NCBI GenBank assembly: GCA_021805485.1
Contig: JAJZFF010000455.1
Location: 1 to 9,454 of the forward strand
Direction: 5' to 3'
Origin: Pseudomonadota bacterium
GTDB lineage: Bacteria > Pseudomonadota > Alphaproteobacteria > Acetobacterales > Acetobacteraceae
Length of the DNA: 9,454 nt
The notes beneath the pieces were generated by a model. It was not told the DNA's origin and made no database searches. It saw nothing but the letters and a program-made list of their open reading frames with translations. Both the position numbers and the translations under genes were made by a program. Below, piece by piece: positions 6,849-9,454 of this stretch (positions are counted from its first letter, which is position 1; each line of letters opens with the position of its first letter).

Positions 6849-7099
6849 CGGGATCCCTCGGCGGCGCGGCGCGTTTGCGTTCCATGAGCACCGTAGAGGG
6901 CGAAGCTAAAGGATTCGTGCACACCCGGGCGGGACACACACGTGCGGGACACACACGTGCGGGACACACACGTGCGGGACACACACGTGCGGGACACACT
7001 GGCGCGGAAGGGCGCCAGCGCTTGCGGGGCCACGGGGCGGATGGTACCCGGTCGTCGCGAACGGACAGGGCGGGCGCGGCGATACCGAGCGGCCGCGAA
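6849..7099. promoter_or_regulatory. Divergent intergenic region between GGDEF-EAL and NAT genes
   Basis: These 251 bp must contain the promoters of both divergent genes. I see the GAGGGA ribosome site of the minus-strand gene (6859-6854), a less GC-rich patch at about 6896-6920, the 15-bp array at 6931-6999 and otherwise GC-rich DNA. No convincing -35/-10 pair stands out on either strand. The plus frame upstream of the NAT start is open only because the 15-bp repeat (GHTRA per unit) lacks stops. Confidence 0.5.
6931..6999. repeat. Intergenic 15-bp tandem array, 4.6 copies
   Basis: GGGACACACACGTGC occurs at 6931, 6946, 6961 and 6976 with no mismatch, followed by a partial copy GGGACACAC (6991-6999). 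It lies in the 251-bp region between the divergent GGDEF-EAL and NAT starts. Each full unit has a CACGTG palindrome, so adjacent units can also pair with one another. It could be a set of protein-binding sites, an mRNA leader structure, or only a slippage product. There are no unique spacers, so it is not CRISPR. Confidence 0.95.
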
Positions 7100-7131
7100 A
7101 TGACAGGCGGCTCCGAAATGACAGGCGGCTC
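7096..7131 (+). repeat. 18-bp tandem duplication spanning the NAT start codon
   Basis: CGAAATGACAGGCGGCTC occurs twice in direct succession (7096-7113 and 7114-7131), followed by CGA, the beginning of a third unit. Each copy contains an in-frame ATG (7100 and 7118), giving the protein start MTGGSE-MTGGSD. The AGGCGG in the first copy is also placed as a Shine-Dalgarno site for the second ATG. Confidence 0.95.
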
Positions 7132-7942
7132 CGATTCGTCCGGCTTCGATCTCGGCGCCTATCGCCGGCGCATCGGCCATGACGGCCCGTTCGCGCCCGA
7201 TCTCGGCACGCTGGGCACGATCCTGGCCGCGCACGCGGCGGCGATTCCGTTCGAGAATCTCGACCCGCTGCTCGCCCGCCCGGTGTCGCTGGAGCTGCCG
7301 GCGCTGACGGCGAAGCTGCTCGGCAGCCGGCGCGGCGGCTATTGCTTCGAGCAGAACACCCTGCTCGCCGCCGCGCTGGAGACGATCGGCTTCCGCGTCA
7401 CCCGGCTGGCGGCGCGGGTGCGCTGGATGCGGCCGAAGGAGCAGCCGGAGGGGCCGCGGACGCACATGCTGCTGCGGGTCGATCTCGGCGGCGACGTGTT
7501 CATCGCCGATGCCGGCTTCGGCGGCCACACGCTCGCCGGCCCGGTGCGGCTGGCGCCGGGGCGGGAGCAGGCGCTGCCGGAGAGCCGGGTGCGCGTGCTG
7601 CCCGCGCCGGACGGCTTCCTGCTCCAGGCGGCGCTGCCCGCGGGCTGGACGGACCTCTACCGCTTCACGCTCGAACCGCACTCGGTGCAGGATTACGCCG
7701 TCGCCAACTGGTTCACCGCCACCCACCCCTCGGCGCTGTTCACCACCAACCTGCTCGCCGAGCGCCTGACGCCGCAGAGCCGCGACATGCTGTTCAACCG
7801 CGCCCTGACCCGCCGCCTCGCCGATGGCAGCGTCCGCGCGCGCACGCTGGCCGATGGAGCCGAGCTCGGCGCCGTGCTGGAGGACGTGTTCGCCATCACC
7901 CCGCCGGTGGACCCGGCGGTGATCTGGGCGCGGCTGGGATGA
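7100..7942 (+). CDS. nat: Arylamine N-acetyltransferase
   Basis: NAT enzymes move an acetyl (or other acyl) group from CoA to arylamines, hydrazines or related amines through a cysteine thioester. The 280-aa length is typical. The N-terminal FDLGAYRRRIGHDGP and the AIPFENLD segment are family signatures. The catalytic triad is visible as C82 in RRGGYCFEQN, H122 in RTHMLLRVDL and D137 in FIADAGFGG, with the usual spacing. The frame stays open upstream to 6842, but that stretch is the repeat array and is unlike any NAT. ATG 7100 (GAGCGG seven bases upstream) or ATG 7118 (AGGCGG, giving 274 aa) is therefore the likely start, and the two cannot be separated by eye. The physiological acyl acceptor is unknown; some actinobacterial homologues serve amide synthesis or sterol catabolism, but nothing nearby indicates that here. 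Confidence 0.95.
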   Translation: MTGGSEMTGGSDSSGFDLGAYRRRIGHDGPFAPDLGTLGTILAAHAAAIPFENLDPLLARPVSLELPALTAKLLGSRRGGYCFEQNTLLAAALETIGFRVTRLAARVRWMRPKEQPEGPRTHMLLRVDLGGDVFIADAGFGGHTLAGPVRLAPGREQALPESRVRVLPAPDGFLLQAALPAGWTDLYRFTLEPHSVQDYAVANWFTATHPSALFTTNLLAERLTPQSRDMLFNRALTRRLADGSVRARTLADGAELGAVLEDVFAITPPVDPAVIWARLG

Positions 7943-7982
7943 TCCCAACCGGCCTCATCGCTGCTATGCTCCGGCCGAACCA

Positions 7983-8002
7983 GGGCAAAGGCGGGCAAGG
8001 GC
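7983..8002 (+). repeat. 10-bp imperfect tandem duplication carrying the hdeD ribosome site
   Basis: GGGCAAAGGC (7983-7992) is followed by GGGCAAGGGC (7993-8002), with one mismatch. The second copy supplies the AAGG just before ATG 8004, so the duplication doubles a purine-rich Shine-Dalgarno-like stretch. The 61-bp gap between NAT and this gene shows no clear terminator, so read-through from NAT is possible. Confidence 0.6.
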
Positions 8003-8003
8003 G

Positions 8004-8588
8004 ATGACACCACCGATCAATCCGGACCGGATCGAGACTGTTCTGGTGCGCGCGATGCACCGGCACTGGCGCCTGTTCCTCGTCGAGGGCCTGGCGCTGG
8101 TCGTGCTCGGCGCCGGCGCGATCATCGTGCCGCCGCTCGCCGGGGTCGTCGCCACCGTCGTCCTCGGCTGGATCCTGCTCCTGGCCGGCGCCGTCGGCAC
8201 CGTCGCCACCCTGCGCACCAGCGGCGCGCCCGGGTATGGCTGGTCGCTGCTCTCGGGCCTGCTGGCGATCGCGGCCGGCGCGGTGCTGCTGTGGAGCCCG
8301 ATCCAGGGCCTGATCTCGCTCACCTACGTGCTGATCGCCTTCTTCGTCGTCGACGGCATCGCGATGATCTTCCTGGCGCTGGCCCATCGCCGCGAACTCT
8401 CCGGGCGGTGGGAGTGGATGATGCTGAACGGGGCGATGGACCTGGTGCTGGCGGCGATCATCGTCGCCGGCTGGCCGGGCACCATGGTCTGGGCGCTGGG
8501 GCTGCTGCTCGGCATCGACATGCTGTTCGGCGGCGCCTCGCTGATCGTGATGGCGCTGGAGGCGCGCCAGTCCAGCCTTCAGCAATAG
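8004..8588 (+). CDS. HdeD-family (DUF308) inner-membrane protein
   Basis: The 194-aa product has six hydrophobic segments, at about residues 23-43, 45-70, 80-97, 101-126, 137-157 and 160-186. They form three two-helix units with repeated small residues and a G-x-L-x-I/V-x-x-G-A pattern, as in the HdeD/DUF308 family. HdeD of E. coli is linked to acid resistance at high cell density, but the biochemical function of the family is not established, so no activity is assigned. The start ATG 8004 has AAGG five bases upstream. It follows NAT on the same strand after 61 bp, which permits cotranscription. Its TAG is four bases from the end of recG on the other strand, leaving no room for a terminator between them. 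Confidence 0.85.
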   Translation: MTPPINPDRIETVLVRAMHRHWRLFLVEGLALVVLGAGAIIVPPLAGVVATVVLGWILLLAGAVGTVATLRTSGAPGYGWSLLSGLLAIAAGAVLLWSPIQGLISLTYVLIAFFVVDGIAMIFLALAHRRELSGRWEWMMLNGAMDLVLAAIIVAGWPGTMVWALGLLLGIDMLFGGASLIVMALEARQSSLQQ

Positions 8589-8592
8589 CCCT

Positions 8593-9454
8593 TCAGCCTG
8601 CCAGCAGCGTCCGCGCCGCCGCCGCCTGTTCGAACAGGGCGAGCAGCACGCGCACCGCGCGCCCGCGCGTGGTGGCGAGGTTCGCGTCGCGCGCCAGCAG
8701 GGCGGCGGCGTCGCGGTGGGCGAGGTGCAGCAGGTCGGCGTCCGCCACCGGGTCCGCGAGGCGGAAGCCGGGCTGGCCGGACTGGCGCGTGCCGAGCAGG
8801 TCGCCGCCGCCGCGCAGGCGGAAATCCTCGTCGGCGATGACGAAGCCGTCGTCGGTGTCGCGCAGCAGCGTCAGGCGCTGGCGCGCCGCCTCGGTGAGGC
8901 CGTCGCCGTGCAGCAGCAGGCAGAAGCTCTGCGCCGTGCCGCGCCCGACGCGCCCGCGCAGCTGGTGCAGCTGGGCGAGGCCGAAGCGCTCGGCCTGCTC
9001 GATCACCATCACGCTGGCCTGCGGCACGTCCACGCCGACCTCCACCACCGTCGTCGCGACCAGGATGCGGATGCGCCCGGCGGCGAATTCCTCCAGCGCC
9101 GCGGCCCGCGCCGCCGGCTCCTGGCGGCCATGGGCGAGGCCCACGCCGGCGCCGAAGCGCGCGCGCAGCACGGCGAAGCGCGCCTCCGCGGCGGCGAGGT
9201 CGCCGGCCTCGCTCTCGGCCAGCAGCGGGCAGACCCAGTAGATCGAGGCTCCGGCCGCCAGCGCGCGCTCGATCGCCGCCGTCACCTCCTCCAGGGCGGC
9301 CAGCGAGTGCAGCGTGGTGCGCACGCGTTGGCGGCCCGCCGGCTTGCCGGTGAGGCGGCTGACCGCGACCTCGCCCCATTGCGTCAGCAGCAGCGTGCGC
9401 GGGATCGGCGTCGCCGTCATCACCAGCACGTCGGTCGCTTCGCCCTTGGCGCCG
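8593..9454 (-). CDS. recG: ATP-dependent DNA helicase RecG, C-terminal part (cut by right window edge)
   Basis: RecG remodels stalled replication forks and branch-migrates Holliday junctions. The window holds the last 286 residues. The reading frame enters from the right edge as GAKGEATDVLVMTATPIPRTL, which contains helicase motif III (TAT). Downstream are the second RecA-like domain with RILVATTVVEVGVDVPQASVMV (motif V) and QLHQLRGRVGRG (motif VI). Next comes the RecG-specific DFRLRGGGDLLGTRQSG segment, the TRG region that couples ATP hydrolysis to translocation. The wedge domain and Walker A/B motifs lie outside the window. Mfd shares the motor, but the DLLGTRQSG-type end and the compact C-terminus fit RecG. 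The stop lies four bases from the convergent HdeD-family gene. Confidence 0.95.
   Translation of the reverse strand, partial: GAKGEATDVLVMTATPIPRTLLLTQWGEVAVSRLTGKPAGRQRVRTTLHSLAALEEVTAAIERALAAGASIYWVCPLLAESEAGDLAAAEARFAVLRARFGAGVGLAHGRQEPAARAAALEEFAAGRIRILVATTVVEVGVDVPQASVMVIEQAERFGLAQLHQLRGRVGRGTAQSFCLLLHGDGLTEAARQRLTLLRDTDDGFVIADEDFRLRGGGDLLGTRQSGQPGFRLADPVADADLLHLAHRDAAALLARDANLATTRGRAVRVLLALFEQAAAARTLLAG

Noticed and set aside
6931..6999. CRISPR array
   Set aside because: The units are 15 bp and directly abutting, with no unique spacers and no cas genes in the window. This is a simple tandem repeat.
6842..7099. N-terminal extension of the NAT frame with five GHTRA units
   Set aside because: The extension overlaps the start of the divergent gene, is made largely of the 15-bp intergenic array, and has no counterpart in NAT enzymes, whose folds begin near FDLGAYRRRI. 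It is open because the repeat contains no stop in that frame.
6569..7948. 459-codon minus-strand frame across the intergenic region and opposite NAT
   Set aside because: It runs through both the repeat array and the antisense of NAT, with no recognisable domain. NAT has its complete Cys-His-Asp triad on the other strand.
8574..8597. Imperfect direct repeat AGCCTTCAGC / AGCCCTTCAGC at the hdeD-recG junction, considered as a terminator or attachment site
   Set aside because: The copies are direct, not inverted, so they form no terminator stem. They are short, within coding ends, and no integrase or element boundary is nearby.

Overview
The window is GC-rich, with roughly 70% or more GC and strong G/C third positions in most genes. 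It reads as chromosomal DNA of an alphaproteobacterium. Gene content and protein style (a Gly/Asn/Tyr-rich TonB-dependent receptor with adjacent exbB-exbD-tonB, and HdeD-like, NAT and RecG genes) would fit Acetobacteraceae or other Rhodospirillales, but this is an inference and no rRNA or tRNA is present to fix it. No insertion sequence, prophage, CRISPR or RNA gene was found.

Left part, all on the minus strand (transcribed right to left). A promoter region with two abutting dyads (4173-4213), in the most AT-rich stretch of the window, leads into an 805-aa TonB-dependent outer-membrane receptor (1643-4060). A 151-bp gap holding a long imperfect hairpin (1554-1611) separates it from exbB (790-1491), exbD (381-788) and the start of tonB (1-371, cut by the window edge). 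Together these form a self-contained uptake cassette: the ExbB/ExbD proton channel energises TonB, whose proline-rich arm crosses the periplasm to open the receptor. The substrate cannot be read from the sequence.

Middle part. An 840-aa membrane-bound GGDEF-EAL protein (4326-6848, minus) has a periplasmic sensor, HAMP, PAS, GGDEF and EAL domains, all with canonical motifs. Its sensor contains four exact copies of a 15-bp repeat encoding LDRLA. The gene is divergent from an arylamine N-acetyltransferase gene (7100-7942, plus). Their 251-bp shared upstream region carries a second, unrelated 15-bp array of 4.6 copies. An 18-bp tandem duplication also copies the NAT start codon.

Right part. A six-helix HdeD/DUF308 membrane protein (8004-8588, plus) converges, with a 4-bp gap, on the 3' end of recG (8593-9454, minus, cut by the window edge).

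The genes are ordinary families. What stands out is the density of short tandem duplications (10, 13, 15, 15 and 18 bp), several at translation starts or inside a sensor domain, and the paired dyads in front of the receptor. I see no convincing new multi-gene system.
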